Source: Adenophora triphylla var. japonica
Lineage: Eukaryota; Streptophyta; Magnoliopsida; Asterales; Campanulaceae
Assembly (NCBI GenBank): GCA_022495995.1
Contig: JAFEMH010001290.1
Span: forward strand, 435,487 to 499,486
Direction: 5' to 3'
Length of the DNA: 64,000 nucleotides
Part shown: positions 44,653-57,589 of the stretch, piece by piece
Position numbering within the stretch: the stretch's first letter is position 1
How the letters are laid out: every line of letters begins with the position of its first letter
Notes under the pieces: model-generated
What the model was told of the DNA's origin: nothing
Database searches by the model: none
The model's input: the letters and a program-made list of their open reading frames with translations, nothing else
Position numbers and translations under genes: made by a program

Positions 44653-47600
44653 ATGAGAAACCCCTGGCTCAATAAACTTTCTACTGTTTTTGGCCCAAGA
44701 CCGCCCCGTAACTGGCTACTGTTGTGTCTTGTTTGTGTTTTTGTTCTGATTGTTTTGCTGGGATCGTCTTCTTCAAGTGCCTTTGATTCTGTCACTTCAA
44801 GTCTAAAACCCGACATTTATGCAAACTATAGAAGATTAAAGGAGCAAGCAGCAAGTGACTATTTGGAGTTGAGGTCTTTGTCATCTGGAGCTAGTCACCC
44901 TAGGGAGTTTGGTCTTTGTGGAAAGGAAAGAGAAAATTTTGTGCCTTGCTATAATGTAACTGGAAATTTGCTAGCTGGATATCAAGATGGGGAGGAGATT
45001 GATCGGCATTGTGAAGTATCACGTGTCCATGAGCATTGTCTAGTTCGTCCTCCTAAGGACTACAAGACTCCCCTGAGTTGGCCAGCTGGTAGGGATGTGA
45101 TATGGAGTGGAAATGTCAAGATAACCAAAGACCAATTCCTTTCTTCTGGCAGCATGACAAAAAGGTATTTCATCTATTGACTTGAGCTAGAATAATCCTG
45201 GTATAAACTAGTATCATGTAAAATTTATCTATTTCATCTGTAGTCTCTGTCCATAGGTCTTAACCCTGAAGTGCCTAACCTATGAAGAAACATTTGTAGT
45301 CCATTTTTATTTTGTCTGATGTATATGATACGACATGTATGCTTGTAGGCTAATGCTGCTAGAAGAGAATCAAATTGCATTCCACTCAGATGATGGATTG
45401 ATCTTTGATGGCGTCAAAGATCACTCACGCCAGATCGCTGAGATGATAGGGTTGGGAAGCGATTCTGAGTTTCTTCAAGCTGGTGTAAGTGCTCATTTTC
45501 CCTTTAAATGTTTTTTTCTCAGTTTCATTTGCTACTGGATTGCTTGGGCCTGGATGGCTTTAAATTCTCATATAGAATTATAGTCTTGATCGTTGTCGTT
45601 CACTATATTTTTCCATGGGAGTGTCAGGTGAAGTACAAGTACATAAGATATCTTAGTCCTTGATGTTGATTGCAGGTGCACACGGTACTTGATATTGGTT
45701 GTGGGTTTGGTAGCTTTGGGGCTCATTTACTGTCGTTGAACCTAATGGCTGTCTGTATGGCAGCATATGAGTTAACCGGGAGCCAAGTTCAGTTATCCCT
45801 TGAGAGAGGTCTTCCGGCTGTTATTGGAAACTTCATCTCAAAGCAGCTTCCATTTCCATCACTGTCATATGATATGGTTCACTGTGCCCAGTGTGGTGTT
45901 GTCTGGAATAACAAAGGTACTGTTATCTTGTTAGTTTAATGTTTTACAGAAATTACTTCTGTTCTACTTGCCACCTTATTTCATCTGCAGATACTTGAAC
46001 TAATCAGCCGTTTCTGAATTGATGATATGGTCTTATACCATGTTCCGAACTTCATAGAGTTTAAGGAGAACAACATGATCTTTCCAGTAGAATCTTCATA
46101 TCCTCCCTCAATCTTACTAAAAGCACACTTGTGAAGAACTTAGAATCTGTTATGTGCCTTGACTTCTGTTCTGCCAGGCGTAATGCCTTATGTGTTAAAT
46201 GGATATCATAAAAGTACAAGATTCACCCATAACTTTACAACATCAACAACAACAACAACAACAAAGTCTTGGTCTCAAAATAATTTGGGGTCGGCTAACA
46301 TGAATCTTCATATGTCATCATCATGAAAGAAGAGATGTAAGAAAAAATAAGTTAGAAGAAGAAATAGGTGGGAAAAAAAATTAAAAAATGAAAAGAGAAG
46401 AAGAAATAAAATAAAAATAGTGATAATTAAAGAATAAAAATCAACCCACATCACCCACATGAATTTTTGTCATCCACTCCAGTCTCTTAAACGCCATATT
46501 TTCATCTAATCCAAGTAAATTCTTATCATTTTCAATCACTCTAATTCAAGTTTGTTTGGGTCTTCCCCTATCCCTCACCATTTTATCACTTCTCTATTCT
46601 TTAGGCCTCTTAACCGGTGCATCACTCGGTCTACATCTCACATGACCAAACCATCTCAAACGATTCTCCCTCGTTTTATCCCCAATATGCGCAACTCCTA
46701 TATCTCTGATCACCTCATTCCTCAATCAATCATTTCATGTATGCCCACACATCTATCGTAGCATACGCATCTCTGCCACATTCATCTTATGAACGTAACA
46801 CTGTTTCACAGCCCAACATTCAGTGCCATAAATTAGTGTCGGCCTAATTGTCGTACGGTATAATTTTTCATTTAATTTATGGGGCATGCCGGGTTCAGAT
46901 AAATATCCTGTGACACTCTTCTACCTCAACCAACCTGCTTTAATCCTATGAGCCACATTTCCATCCAATTCTCCATCCTTTTGGATAATAGATTCAAGAT
47001 AACGACAGACTCAGAAGCTTGGACAATCTTTCCATTAATATGCAATCATTTTCACTATTGTTAGACATCACTTGTAATGGATATCAAATGTATGTTGAAC
47101 TTGCTTAAAATACTTTAACTTTTCTTTGCTAAATAGACGAACTTCAATGGTGACTAGCATCAGATTTTGGAATCATGTAAGCTTTAGTATTTTTGGTTTC
47201 ATATGCCTATAAATGGTGTTTCAATGTTCCTTATTGCATTAAATTTATTAACTGTTGGGTTTTTACTTATCTGGGCTAGAAGCTATTAGTTCATGATCAT
47301 TGTTTGACTTTATCCGTAGTTGTCATCGCTGTAATAGTCATCCTATCATTCTTTTGTTTTTGTTTTTGATTTTATTTTTGTCTCCCATAATATATGTTTT
47401 CCATTGTTTGCATGCATATTTTTTTCAATTTCCTCTCTAGCAAGAATCAGTTCATTCAAATTGAATTATTATAGCTAGATGCGATGTTTTTAATTTTCGT
47501 TTTTAAGAAAACTGACCGATTTGTGGGAGGGAGTAACGCTCTTTATTGTGTGTCTGGGTGTGTGTGTGAGAGAGAGGGTGAGTGGGTTGGAGGGGGGGGG

Positions 47601-50600
47601 GGGATTCATGTTTGTACCTCCCACTCCCCATGTCTAATTAATAATCTGCAACAGAGATGGACTTATATTCATCTAAGATATTGTAATATTTGAATTTGTA
47701 TCTGTGCATGTCTGTAGTGTGCACTCGCGTAATGTGCCTGAGGAATTCTGACTTATGTCACTAATATAATGGATACTTAATCTCTTCTCATTGGTTGTCT
47801 TTGACATTCAGCAAACACATCCAGTGCAGTAGTCACTACCTAATGAGCTGGAAATATCTATGACTGGAGGGGTATATTACTTGTCAAAAAAATTATATAC
47901 TAAAGTGTTTGTCTAGTAGAGAAATATATACTCCTTCCATCTCAAAAGGAGGAGGACGCTTTGGCTTATTGTACATATATAGTATAGTGACATGGTTGAA
48001 TATCTACTTCTTTCTAAATGTCATGCATTCCTGGTAAAATTTGAACATCCTTTATTTGATATGACTCCATAGATCTCATTCACTAACTAATAGGGTGTTA
48101 AAGTCATTTTGCTAAAACAATTTCCTGAAATGGAAATCTCCCTCTCGTTTGCAATAAACTAAAAGCAGATAAGCATGTCTCTCCTCTCGGAAAGGAGGAA
48201 GTGTGCAATATATACTAATAAAACTTTAGTAAGTGATAGACTCATAATATTACATCTTGCATTTGTTTGCCCAAGTTTACTAGTGGAGTTTTTCACCTCA
48301 GTTTAAGTTCTAGGCCCTCTTTCTAATAATTTATGCTCTTGGATGATTTGGTCATTTGACATTGTATCTGAAGTGTTGGTTACTCTTCCAGACTACACTT
48401 TTTTTGCTCTTTTAATTTGGCCCCAAATTCAATGAGTATCAAATTTCAGCCACAATTCTGAACCTAAAATCAGATCTTCAATCAACCCCAACAACAACAA
48501 TTATGCAATCAAAGATTAAGAAAATAAAAACCCAGATATGGGCTTCAAAATATGAGGTTTCCATCAAAACACACATCTGGGTTTCACAGTACGAGATTCA
48601 AAATATGAGGCTTCCATCAAAACCCACACACAGTATGAGATTATCAATTGCTGCCATCTTCACCAGCACCGAAATCTCTCCTTTCCCCATCTTTTATGGC
48701 ATCTCCTCCCTTTTCTTCTTGCGTCTTGATAGTTGGGATGAGCGGTAGAGAAAGCCATATCTAGGGTTTAGAGATTTAGACAGTAAAGTAAGGGTTTCGG
48801 CTCAAATCTTGGGTTTTGTCACCTCCATAGTCAAAGAAGGTGGAAGTGAAAAGGATTTTTAAGTGTTTGATTGACAAAATCAAACAACACACACCAATTA
48901 TTATCAGAATTAGGCTTCCTTGAAAGATTAAAATTTTAAAAAGTGAAACACCAATTCAGTCAAACCCCCTTCTTCAGCCCCTAATTCAATTAGTATCAAA
49001 TTTCAGCAACAATTCTGAACCAAAACTCAGATCTTCAATCAACCCCAACCCCAACCCCAACCCCAACAATTATGCAATTAAAGATTAAAAAAATAAAAAC
49101 CCAGATTTGGGCTTCAAAATATGAGGTTTCCATCAAAACCCACATCCGGATTTCACAGTATGAGTTTATCAATTGCTGCCATCTTCACCAGCCCCGAAAC
49201 TCTCTCCTTTTCCATCTTTTATGGCATCTCCTCCCTTTTCTTCTTGCCTTTTGATAGTTGGGATGAGCAGTTGCGAAAGCCATATCTAGGGTTTAGAGAT
49301 TAAGACAGTAAAGTGATTGATAAAACTCTTAAGGGTTTCAGCTCAAATCTGTGGTTTTGTCACCTCCATATTCGAAGGTGGAAGTGAAACGGATCCAAGT
49401 GATTGATAATCGACCTGGGTTTCAATATGGGTTTCGGCTTCTTGGTGGTGAACTAGTGGTTGATTTAGGAAAAGAATTGGGGTGAGGTGACGGGAATGAT
49501 AAATCTGGTACTGGTTTTTTCTTCCCTCAGTCTCTTTATTCTATTTTACATCAATAGGCCACCTTTTCTTCTTGCCTCTTAATAGTTGAGATGAGCAGTT
49601 GAGAAAGCCATATCTAGGGTTTAGAGATTAAGACAGTAAAGTGATTGATAAAACTCTTAAGGGTTTCAGCTCAAATCTGTGGTTTCGTCACCTCCATAGT
49701 CGAAGGTGGAAGAGAAAAGGATTCAAGTGATTGATAATCTACCTGGGTTTCAATATGGGTTACGGCTTCTTGGTGTGGTGAACTGGTGGTTGATTTAGGA
49801 AAAGAATGGGGGTGGGTTGACGGGAATGTAAATCTGGTATTGGTTTTTTTTTTCCTCAATATCTTTCATTCTTTATTCTATTTTACATCAATAGGCCACT
49901 GTTTGAAACCAACTTGCAAAGAAAAGAAGAACCCACACTGAAAGGACGAAAATACCCATCACCTGACGAGCCATGTGTTATTTGACGTTAGATTTTTAAT
50001 GTCCGTTAGTGTTAGGGGTAAAGTGGGACGACTTGAAAATATAAGTATCAAACAGACCGACTTTTCAATCGGGGGTGCAAAGTGGGATTGGTGGTATACT
50101 TTGGGGTGGTATACGTAGTTTGGCCTTCAAATTTTTATCTTTCCAACTGTCCACATGCATGTTTTTTGTAGAAATGTGATATGGTATTGTTGAGTAACCC
50201 CAAAAGCTGAAGATTGTTGATTAAATTGTAACTTGCATCAAGATCTAAAGAGGGTGGACTTGTTAATTGGTTACTTTGCTATTTACTGAAGTAAAAATAT
50301 TAAAAATCTCTCCATTGGGGTGCACTGCTCTAATGTTGATTTCATTAACAGATGGTATGCTACTTATTGAAGTTGACCGGGTACTCAAGCCTGGAGGTTA
50401 CTTTGTTTTACATGAAAGTGCATTGAGTACAAAGAAAGGAAGTATGTCAACCCCAATTGAAGAGTTCGTGCAGAAACTTTGTTGGAGTTTGTTAGCTCAG
50501 CAAGAAGAGACTTTAATCTGGCAGAAAACTGTTGACCCCCAGTGTACATCTAGGTGAGGCTACTGCCACGTTAATCCCTAGTGATCATTAAAAACACATT

Positions 50601-52624
50601 CCTTACATTACTACTTTGATTTTATCAAGGTAGGTTTTAAAGTATGAATGATGATCTCTTTTTAAGATTGTTTAACACTCCCTTCTTTCCAAAAATGGAG
50701 TAGCACTTACCCTTTTTGGTCTGATCAACTGAGGGTCATATTTTCATAAAAAGAAAATAATTCTAGTGTAATTTCATGAAGGTACAAGCTAGTATAGCTA
50801 CATCCTTAAAACGTTTGTCTTGTCAAATACGTCTTTTTTGGGATGGAGAGGGAGTACTATATTTCTCTCTAATTGTTCCATGTAATTTCCATTTTCTCTT
50901 GATGTCATTTTCCAGTTTTTAACAATTAAGCCTTTTTATAACATATTTTCTTCCATTTATTGTAGCAAGCAGGGTGTCATACCAACTTGTAAAGAAGGAC
51001 AGGAGGATGTTCAGTCATACTATCAGCCGCTTGCATCTTGCATTAGTGGGACATCTAGTAAACGTTGGGTTCCTATTCAGAACAGGTCTTCCAGTTCCCA
51101 ATTAACCTCAGCTGACCTTGAAAACCATGGAAAGTACTGTTTTAGTGCAAGATCTATTGCATTATTTATTATTATTTTGGAGCCAAAGGCTTAAAATCAT
51201 CTATATAAGTAGTTGACTTGATTCGCATATGTACATAAGAGCACTTGTCTGTAACTTTCATTAATTTTAAAGCTACTAGATAGAGTCTACTCCTAATCCT
51301 TGAACACATTGACTTAATGATTCTTCTGTCTTTACAGGAGTTCAAAGTGATGAATTCCATGAAGACTTTCAGTTTTGGAGATCAGCTTTAAGAAACTATT
51401 GGTCTTTGCTTACTCCCTTAATTTTCTCTGATCATCCGAAAAGGCCAGGAGATGAAGATCCCTTGCCTCCATTTAACATGATTCGGAATGTAATGGACAT
51501 GAATGCACATTATGGCGGTTTGAATGCTGCTTTTCTGGAAGCAAGTAAATCAGTATGGGTGATGAATGTGGTCCCCACTGGAGAGCATAACACACTTCCA
51601 CTCATACTTGATAGAGGTTTCGCTGGTGTATTGCATGATTGGTAAGGTTTTAATTTGACTTCATTCAACCTGTGTGTGTCATGTTTTCAATGTGTTCCTC
51701 AGGAAGTTAGATTTGAATATTAAATAGGTTTTCATGCATTGACTTTTCCTCTTCTATTTATAGGAAAAATCATGAGATGGAGTTTTCACACATCTCGCCA
51801 ATTATCTTACTTCCAAAATATTTTTATTTTTATTTTGTTTTCTCTCTAGATAGGATTTCCCTCTCTTTAAAGCTTCGTAATGCGTTGGATTCAAAATTTT
51901 ATGGTGGCAGTAACTATCTACTCTAAGAGTCCACTATTCCTTTTTTGTATGTTTCGTATTAAGAGTCAACTTTCAAAAATTAAGCTATAAAAAGAATTTC
52001 TCAAAATTTTCTTATCATGTTCAAAATATAATATAGTTCTATTGCATACTGTAGAAAAAGAATTATGACTTCAGTACAAATTATCTATAGTATAAATGGC
52101 AACTTGCCATGAACAGTTGAATGAACAGTACCAAATGTCAAATTTCCCATTTTGTCCTCACTAAGTTGTCTCCTTCCCATTTTAAATTAAAAAAAAAAAA
52201 ACGTGTCCTCGGACACGGGCTTTTACTAGTAATTTATAAGATAAACAATGGTGTAAAAGTACAAAATTAATAAGCTTGACTTTCAAACAAGGACTCTTTA
52301 CATTGAATAGAGGGAGTATTAATTTAAGTACTTTATAGGATTTCTAACCTACCACTGGTTTTGTGCTGTAACTACTTGATACAGGTGTGAACCGTTCCCA
52401 ACTTACCCCCGGACATACGACATGCTTCATGCAAATGGGCTGCTCTCACATATTATTACAGAGAGATGCAGCGTGACCAACTTACTTTTGGAGATGGATC
52501 GAATCCTACGTCCTGAGGTAATTTACAAGTCAATTATGTAGTTAAGTGTTCTTTTTTGTTAGTGAAAGTTCTATTACTTCGTTAAAGTTGCAAACTGTTA
52601 ACAAAATCGTTGGGTGGAAACTGC

Positions 52625-52680
<56 letters not shown>

Positions 52681-52932
52681 ATATGAATATGTTGATGCCC
52701 TTGTTAGTGTCTCAAGATTCTACTGTTCCTCTAGCATGATAAATGCAAGTTTTAAAACGTTTGAATCATGGTTGATTGGCAGGGATGGGTCGTGCTATCT
52801 GATACAGTGGGCCCTATAGAGAAGGCACGAATGATTGCCACACAAATTAGATGGGAAGCAAGGGTGATTGATCTTGAGAATGGCAGTGACCAAAGGTTAC
52901 TTGTTTGTCAAAAGCCATTTGTGAGAAAATGA
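44653..52932 (+). CDS. QUL: QUASIMODO2-LIKE putative methyltransferase (PMT4/PMT5 type), 8 coding exons
   Basis: Exons: 44653-45164, 45349-45484, 45676-45916, 50352-50553, 50966-51129, 51338-51641, 52385-52517, 52783-52932, giving 613 codons, close to Arabidopsis QUL1/QUL2. A type II Golgi-membrane layout is predicted: short cytosolic end, transmembrane helix ~20-37, then a DUF248/Methyltransf_29 domain with SAM motif [12 protein letters not shown] (~220-231), [40 protein letters not shown] and [14 protein letters not shown]. The family is linked to cell-wall pectin (homogalacturonan) methylation; the substrate is inferred. The start at 44653 is preferred over an in-frame ATG at 44602 because family members begin MRxxW. 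The donor after 51129 is GA instead of GT. An in-frame cryptic donor at 51145 would add five residues. Confidence 0.92.
46236..47045 (-). mobile_element. RTE-clade LINE, 5'-truncated
   Basis: The minus-strand coding remnant shows the end of an RTE-type reverse transcriptase ([64 protein letters not shown]) with stops. It is followed by the family 3' end ...GACCCCAAATTATTTTGAGACC and a (TTG)n tail, seen as (CAA)n on the plus strand at 46240-46263. RTE LINEs end in such short repeats. Inactive and intronic. Confidence 0.85.
47937..48205. mobile_element. Stowaway-like MITE in QUL intron 3
   Basis: The left end CTCCTTCCATCTCAAAAGGAGG and the complement of the right end (CTTCCTCCTTTCCGAGAGGAG) are roughly inverted, ~269 bp, with TA-rich flanks. 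More diverged than the two upstream Stowaways. Confidence 0.5.
48420..49900. repeat. Tandem duplication in QUL intron 3 (two full units, one partial)
   Basis: Bases 48420-48830 and 48975-49390 share a long similar block (AATTCTGAACC...CAGATCTTCAATCAACCCCAA..., GAGGTTTCCATCAAAACCCACA, GGGATGAGC..). The block AGTTGxGAAAGCCATATCTAGGGTTTAGAGATT recurs a third time at 49590. The second unit has an extra (CAACCC)n run at 49044-49070. Confidence 0.75.
52084..52229 (+). mobile_element. Non-autonomous mini-Helitron, copy 2, in QUL intron 6
   Basis: Starts TCTATAGTATAAAT after A. It has a perfect hairpin CGTGTCC-TC-GGACACG (52202-52217), then GGCTTTTACTAG followed by T. All Helitron end rules are met in 146 bp. 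It belongs to the same family as 41209-41372. Confidence 0.8.
52626..52681. repeat. (CT)n(CA)n microsatellite in QUL intron 7
   Basis: About 16 CT units followed by about 12 CA units. Likely length-polymorphic. Confidence 0.9.
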
Positions 52933-53640
52933 CTTTCTTACCACTAGTGAAGGTTTAACCCTTCCGTGGCCTCTCCAGTTTTTACCTCTGGTAATTTCTC
53001 TTAACCTGACAAGTTTCTTTTTTAAAATATTGCTTGAAACATACATATATACATACATACATATGTGTACATATATACGTACACACACATATACTATACA
53101 TATATTTCAAAACAACACAGTTCAGCATTATATAGAATCTGACCCGTAATTCTCTTTCTTATGACTTGAAGCCACGTGTAATCTTTCCAGCCGGCAAAGT
53201 GCTAAACAAGTTCATGAAAATCTTTGGTATCTGTTCATTACAAGATTGTGAAAATTTGCTAAATAAAATACAGTTGAGCAATAAATGAATGTTTTTCCAA
53301 GATATGGATATATACAGAACGGGATATAAAATCATCTGTACCAGACAGGGCTAAGTGAAGTGACAAGCTTTCTCTTTTTGGTGTGTCTGATTTGAAGAAG
53401 CCTAACAGAAACGGAGAAGCTGTTGATTACAAGAAAGTTTTGCTGTCTCTGTCGTAGCTGCAGTTTTTTTTTTTTTCCTCAAGGAGTTGTAGCAATTCAT
53501 TCATCCCCGATTTATATTGTCCTTTTTTTTTTTTTTTTTTTTTTTCATATTGGTTCTTTAATTAATTCTGTAACTGGAAGAATGTTTTGTATTGAACAAA
53601 TGGTCATTAGCCACGAGATATGCGAAATGGAACTACGATA
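52933..53640 (+). other. QUL 3' UTR and downstream sequence
   Basis: Follows the TGA at 52930-52932. AATAAA signals lie at 53262-53267 and about 53280. An ATACATAC/ATATGTGTAC microsatellite is at 53038-53105. T runs of 14 and 23 bases lie at about 53466 and 53523. The true poly(A) site is not determinable. Confidence 0.5.
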
Positions 53641-54183
53641 TGATATACGATAGAATTCTGTTATCCCATAATATTCTTCATAACTCATTTTATGATTTTT
53701 ACGTTGAATATTTTCCTCTAATCTTAGGCAGTTCTTGGTTGTAGGCTCGACAGCTTTTTTTTTCCTCTATGGGTGATTCGAACTCGGGACTTTTGGTATT
53801 TGTTCTCGGTTGACCTATTAAACATAAAGGAAACTTAACTATACTGTCCACCTGGGGCTGTAAATCACTGAAACCAGGTCAAGTTTTAGATTTTAAAGCT
53901 TGTCCCAATAAAACTTTGCTTTTTAAGTGTAATAATAATTGTATTTATTAAAATATGTGATTTTTTTTTTAAATCACATCTATTTTGAACAAGGAAGAAG
54001 TATTTATTATCACTCTTAATTAATCCGTAATAACGAAATTCAACATTTATTTTGACACGGCTACTCTCTCCAATCCAAAATACATATGGTTTTAGAACTA
54101 AATTTGATCTAAAATACGTATCACTTACTGTATCACTTACTTTAGGGCAAACTCCCAAATTTATCCAAACTGTTATTAATTAC
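53641..54183. other. AT-rich intergenic sequence
   Basis: No gene. Short inverted GTAATA/ATTTTT-type pieces only. Bases 54060-54130 (CTCTCTCCAATCCAAAATAC) and 54455-54485 (ACGTATTTTAAACCGAAGGA) look like the ends of an older MITE surrounding the next fold-back element. Confidence 0.4.
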
Positions 54184-54430
54184 TCTCCGTCCCAAAATGA
54201 TTGTCTCACTTTTTTTGCTTTTATTACGAAGGAACTTTGAACAATAATTTTAGGTTTATTTAACTATACAAATAAAAATTTAAAACTCATTATTGATACA
54301 CCATCAATAATACTATCAATTGCAAGTTTTAGATCTTCATTTATTTGTATAATTAAATCAATCTAAAATTATTTCTCAAAGTTTCTTCGTAATAATGCAA
54401 AAAGCTGACAATCATTTTGAGACTTATGAA
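54184..54430. mobile_element. Fold-back MITE with ~110-bp arms
   Basis: Left arm from CCCAAAATGATTGTCTCAC through TTATTACGAAGGAAC to TTTAACTATACAAATAAA. The right arm is its inverted copy (TTTATTTGTATAATTAAA ... GTTTCTTCGTAATAATGC ... GACAATCATTTTGAGAC). Small loop between. The CTCCGTCCCAAAATGATTGTC start is Stowaway-like. Confidence 0.65.
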
Positions 54431-55972
54431 GATATTTTTTGTGAAAAACTATAGAATGATACGTATTTTAAACCGAAGGAATATAATTTGTATATAAATC
54501 ATTCCAAAGGTTCCAATTTGCGCCCTTTTATCATATATAAATATAAAAGCAAAACTATATCAAAGGCTGAAAATATATGCCAAAATGACAGGTTGTCACC
54601 AACTACCAGATTCAATTCGCTTCCACTTTCCTTAAATAAGTTCGTTAATTAAATCAATTCCCTAGCTCAAAAAATAAATTATTTTCTTAAGAACCACTCA
54701 CTGCCTCACGCTTTCTTAATAATTACCAATCGCCAGCCTTCTCACGCTTACCCTTTCATGGTCAGGTAACGCAATTCTTTCATCATCAAAACCCAAGAAG
54801 TTGAAACTAACCTGTCTTTATTTATCAAATGTTTGTTCTTGATATTCCTTTGCAAATTCATGTTTACCAAAGATCATTGATATATTATTGTACATGTAAG
54901 TTTGATATACATGATGTTGAGTCTCGATCTAACAGCTTAAACTTTTAGATCAATTGATAAATATAACGTGGTATCAGAGCGCAAGGTCCCGGAGATTTAT
55001 GTGCTAAAATTGCATTATGTTTGAAATTTGGCGTGCTTACGGCCTTCTCTAACATTGTAATGTAATTAAATTAGTATGTCTATTAGTGAATAAGCATGCT
55101 ATATAGTTATATACTTTATGTATGTTATGAATTATATCAGTTTTTTTTTTCCAAAAATTATTTGAGGATTAAAAATAAACACTAATTTAAATAAAAACGT
55201 TAGTTAGTAATTTCGAACATGAAATTAATGGGGTTAATGTCTATTAGTAATTTAAATAAACACTAATTTAAATAAACACTAATTTAAATAAAAACGTTAG
55301 TTAGTAAGCACTAAATATATATATATATATTTTTTGATGTGTCAATAGTTATTTTTCTTTTTAAATTTGGTAATACTTTCAAAAAGAAATTAAACCTTCC
55401 TTATGATGCCTCAAAAGTCTACTATCAAATTAAATTTATTTTCTTATTAATTATTTATGAAAGAATAATTAACACTAAAGAGTGCTTGAAGTTTAAAAGG
55501 AAAAGGAAGTGCCCTGAATTAAAAGCAACATACAAACATTTATACCTTTTTTAAACCATTTTTGAAAATATACCTTTTTTATTTCATCAATAATATTTCT
55601 TCCCAAATCAATGTCTTTCGATAATTTTTTCCAACTTTTTTTAAATTCGAAATGATTTCAAAAGGAAATCCAACATCCCTTATGATACATCAAAAGGAAT
55701 TGAACCTCCTTATAAATATACCCATTTTTCAAATAAATTTCTTTCTATTAAATTTTCGAATCTAAAAAAATAAAAAATTTGGATTTTTTAAAATTTTAGC
55801 AATGATTTCAAAAGGAATTGAACCTTCCTTATAATACGCCTCAAAAGTCTCCTATCAATTTAAATCTTTCCTTTTTAATAATTATTGATGAAATAAAAAA
55901 AAAATCCAAAGATTGTTTTTTTTAATAATAAAGATACAGATTTACACAATTAAGGGAACTCTCCAACTACTC

Positions 55973-56007
<35 letters not shown>

Positions 56008-56339
56008 CATACAATCATTTCCTTGGCAACCCTTCTTCTCCAACATATCAATCCTCAAGTCCACTGCTATGAACTGCCCGTCTGACCTGCGTGAAAAGAA
56101 GCATGATAGTTGTCCCATTTAAGATAAATTAAAATTGATATCCAAGGAACTACAATACTAAGCCAACTATCGGATCATTATAAATTAAATGCTAATAAAG
56201 GTACCGGTGATAGCTCATTCTACGTAATTCGTTTATTGTAATATTTATTATTTCAATCGATAAATGGATAAGTAAATATCATAGTCCGAATAAACACTCT
56301 ATTTATTTATATTGCTTATAATCACATTACTATGATCTG
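54431..56339. repeat. AT-rich intergenic repeats
   Basis: No gene. Bases 55180-55310 have a short tandem of ACTAATTTAAATAAAC. Bases 55385-55900 carry three diverged ~200-bp units with AAxTGAACCTTCCTTATRATRC..CTCAAAAG. A (TA)n run is at 55978-56003. TGGTATCAGAGC at 54969-54980 resembles a copia primer-binding site but no LTR or coding remnant accompanies it. Confidence 0.5.
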
Positions 56340-57500
56340 TTTGTTATTCTGGCGTAGTTGTATATACGGTGGAGTTTCGTAAGAGAGGTCTTCCTCATGC
56401 TCACATTCTTCGTTCTTTGATCGAAAATATCAGCCTCTTATAGCCGGGGATATTGATAAGTGGATTTGTGCCGAAATTCCCGATAAAACCAAGTATCCTA
56501 GATTATACAAGGCCGTGGTTGAGTACATGTTGCATGGTCCTTGCGGTCCTTTTAATTATGAGTCTCCATGCATGGCCGGGAGTAAGTGCACGAAGAAGTA
56601 TCCAAAACCGTTAAATGAGTCTACATTTGTGGATGAAAATGGGTATCGTGTATATCGACGTAGGGATAATGGTGCGACTATCGAGAAGGATGGAAACGTG
56701 TTAAATAATGGTTGGATTGTCCCATATAACATATATCTTTTGCTAAGGTACGAGGCACACATAAATGTCGAGTATTGTAATCGTGAGCAAAGCAATTAAA
56801 TATTTGTTCAAGTATATTAATAAGGGAAGCGATAGAGCGTGTCTGTGTTGAAACTGATGAGGTGAAAAGGCAAATAGATTTGCTCAGTATGTATCCGCCC
56901 GCGAGGCTACGTGGCGTATTTTTGGATTCGAGCCCACTCATCGTACGCCTCCCGTCGAGCGTCCGGCTTTTCATTTGGAGGGTGATCATCAGATTCCTTT
57001 AGGGATGGCGACTTTCTCCCGATGTTATGAATAAAGCTACGGTTAAGGAATCTCAATTCATGAGTTGGTTTCGATTATAATAAAGAGCATCCAAGAGGCT
57101 CCTAAGTATAAATATGCGTAATTTACTCAACATCATGTCTGGGATAAAAGTAAACGTGAATGGCGTCGTAGAAAAGACAAGCGTATTGCAATTGGGCGTA
57201 TTTACCATGTACCTATCAATTGCGGTGAACTTTATTATCTCGTGCTTATGTTGAATCATGTCGCCGGGTCCTACTCGCTACGAGGGCTCGAGAACCGTGA
57301 ACAAGGTCAGCCTATCCGCATTTCAAATCCGCGTGTTATGCTTCGGGTTATTGGACGATGACAAGGAATATGTTGATGGGATAATTCGAGGCGAGTCACC
57401 GGCGCTTCGATGGTCTTCGAAGGCTCTTTGTTATTTTACTTCTCTCTAACCGCATGTCGACGCCTAATGAGGCGCTGGAGAAGACATGGCACTTACTTGC
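56340..57500 (+). pseudogene. Helitron Rep (replication initiator) region, frameshifted
   Basis: The plus strand carries the Rep HUH motif in KRGLPHAHIL (56381-56410). Next come GPCGPFNYESPCM...CTKKYPKP, YRVYRRRDN and NGWIVPYNIYLLLRYEAHINVE (56530-56780), then the tyrosine-motif block IKYLFKYINKGSDR (56791-56830) in a shifted frame. Later blocks WRIFGFEPTHRTPPVERPAFHLEG, WRRRKDKRIAIGRIYHVPINCGELYYL follow to about 57300. This is the N-terminal half of a RepHel protein that nicks DNA for rolling-circle transposition. At least five frameshifts or stops; inactive. Separated from the helicase half by ~700 bp of repeats. Confidence 0.85.
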
Positions 57501-57589
57501 TGATTGATATTCGAGGACAAATATCGAAAATGCACGACAAACCTCGGTATTTGAATTAATATTTAATTTATTGATTTTGCATATTATTT

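Larger units (their letters stand above)
45917..50351 (+). other. Expanded intron 3 of the QUL gene (4.4 kb)
   Basis: Bounded by AAAG|GTACTG and TTAACAG|AT. The other coding introns here are 184-743 bp. The excess is explained by insertions: an RTE LINE fragment (46236-47045), a Stowaway-like MITE (47937-48205) and tandem duplications (48420-49900). It splits the methyltransferase domain between the VVWNNK and [11 protein letters not shown] segments. Confidence 0.85.

Noticed and set aside
54969..54980. TGGTATCAGAGC as evidence of another copia element
   Set aside because: A 12-base match alone; no adjacent LTR ending or coding remnant was found.
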